In this document: positions 5,788 through 5,821 of the stretch, piece after piece
Numbering within the stretch: the stretch's first letter is position 1
How the letters are laid out: each line of letters starts with the position of its first letter
Source of the DNA: an uncultured Prevotellaceae bacterium
GTDB lineage: Bacteria > Bacteroidota > Bacteroidia > Bacteroidales > Bacteroidaceae
NCBI GenBank assembly: GCA_946415695.1
Contig: CAMKTM010000157.1
Coordinates: forward strand, 1 to 5,821
DNA: 5,821 bases
Reading direction: 5' to 3'
The notes under the pieces: generated by a model
What the model was told of the DNA's origin: nothing
What the model saw: only the letters and a program-made list of their open reading frames with translations
Database searches by the model: none
Program-made: the position numbers and the translations under genes

Positions 5788-5795
5788 TATCTTTG
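5788..5795 (+). promoter_or_regulatory. Putative Bacteroidetes -7 box for a gene beyond the window
   Basis: TATCTTTG matches TAnnTTTG exactly. Transcription would begin near 5802, at or inside the CAACACT-AA-AGTGTTG palindrome (5801-5816). No clear -33 TTTG is visible 19-21 bp upstream; that place is occupied by the TTAACT/AGTTAA inverted repeat. The presumed gene lies beyond the window end, so the call cannot be confirmed here. Confidence 0.4.
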
Positions 5796-5800
5796 GGCTA

Positions 5801-5816
5801 CAACACTAAAGTGTTG
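5801..5816. repeat. Palindrome CAACACT-AA-AGTGTTG near window end
   Basis: Perfect 7-bp arms, 5801-5807 and 5810-5816, flank AA. The site starts 5 bp after the TATCTTTG box, so it could be an operator at the start site or a 5' hairpin of the next transcript. It could equally be part of a terminator for a gene arriving on the other strand. Confidence 0.4.
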
Positions 5817-5821
5817 CCACA

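Larger units (their letters stand above)
5553..5821. other. Gene-free region with repeats and a putative promoter
   Basis: No frame here looks like a gene. The 93-codon frame at 5469-5750 runs through the terminator and repeats and is rejected. The stretch contains small perfect inverted repeats GACAG-GAGG-CTGTC (5561-5574) and CAACAG-T-CTGTTG (5621-5633), a 22-nt tandem/inverted repeat hairpin, and near the window end a TATCTTTG box between two more inverted repeats. Confidence 0.7.

Overview
The window most likely comes from a Bacteroidales bacterium, probably Prevotella or a close relative. Three things point there: promoter-like TAnnTTTG boxes (the Bacteroidetes -7 element), an A/T-rich leader without Shine-Dalgarno ahead of the main gene, and a very large exported protein whose last ~180 residues have the layout typical of Prevotella/Bacteroides surface proteins, ending in an 'IYNLAGQRV...KGINIVNGKKILK'-type tail. 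This placement rests on recognition alone; no search was run.

Layout: (1) 1-80, the last codons of a truncated upstream gene. (2) 111-521, a four-helix GtrA-family membrane protein, 30 bp after that gene and probably in the same operon. (3) 522-1024, about 500 bp without a convincing gene. It holds a degenerate 22-nt tandem repeat bounded by TTGGGCAA/TTGCCCAA sequences, a possible terminator, a 12-bp palindrome, a 10-bp-spaced TTAACA direct repeat and a TAAATTTG promoter box. (4) 1025-5314, a 1429-residue secreted multidomain protein: signal peptide, probable ricin-like beta-trefoil, Pro/Asp linker, three paralogous GLUG/beta-helix modules each opened by an H-D-[YI]...C-x(1,2)-C header, then the Bacteroidetes C-terminal region and tail. 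(5) 5335-5493, a 52-codon gene 20 bp downstream of the large gene, with a Lys-rich start, an 'MLAES' segment and an acidic/Trp end, WDIWGDE. (6) 5520-5552, a very strong UUCG-capped terminator. (7) 5553-5821, non-coding: another 22-nt tandem repeat with an inverted copy forming a ~68-nt hairpin, then a TATCTTTG promoter-like box flanked by two inverted repeats that probably drives a gene beyond the window.

How it fits together: the GtrA gene and its truncated neighbour look like the end of an envelope-glycan or lipid-linked-sugar operon. The surface protein and the small peptide gene look like a separate two-gene transcription unit, from a promoter near 947-954 to the terminator at 5520-5552. 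The surface protein is probably an adhesin or glycan-binding protein; no catalytic motif is visible. The small gene is the least explained coding element. The two unrelated 22-nt repeat clusters, one in each gene-free stretch, are the least explained non-coding elements.
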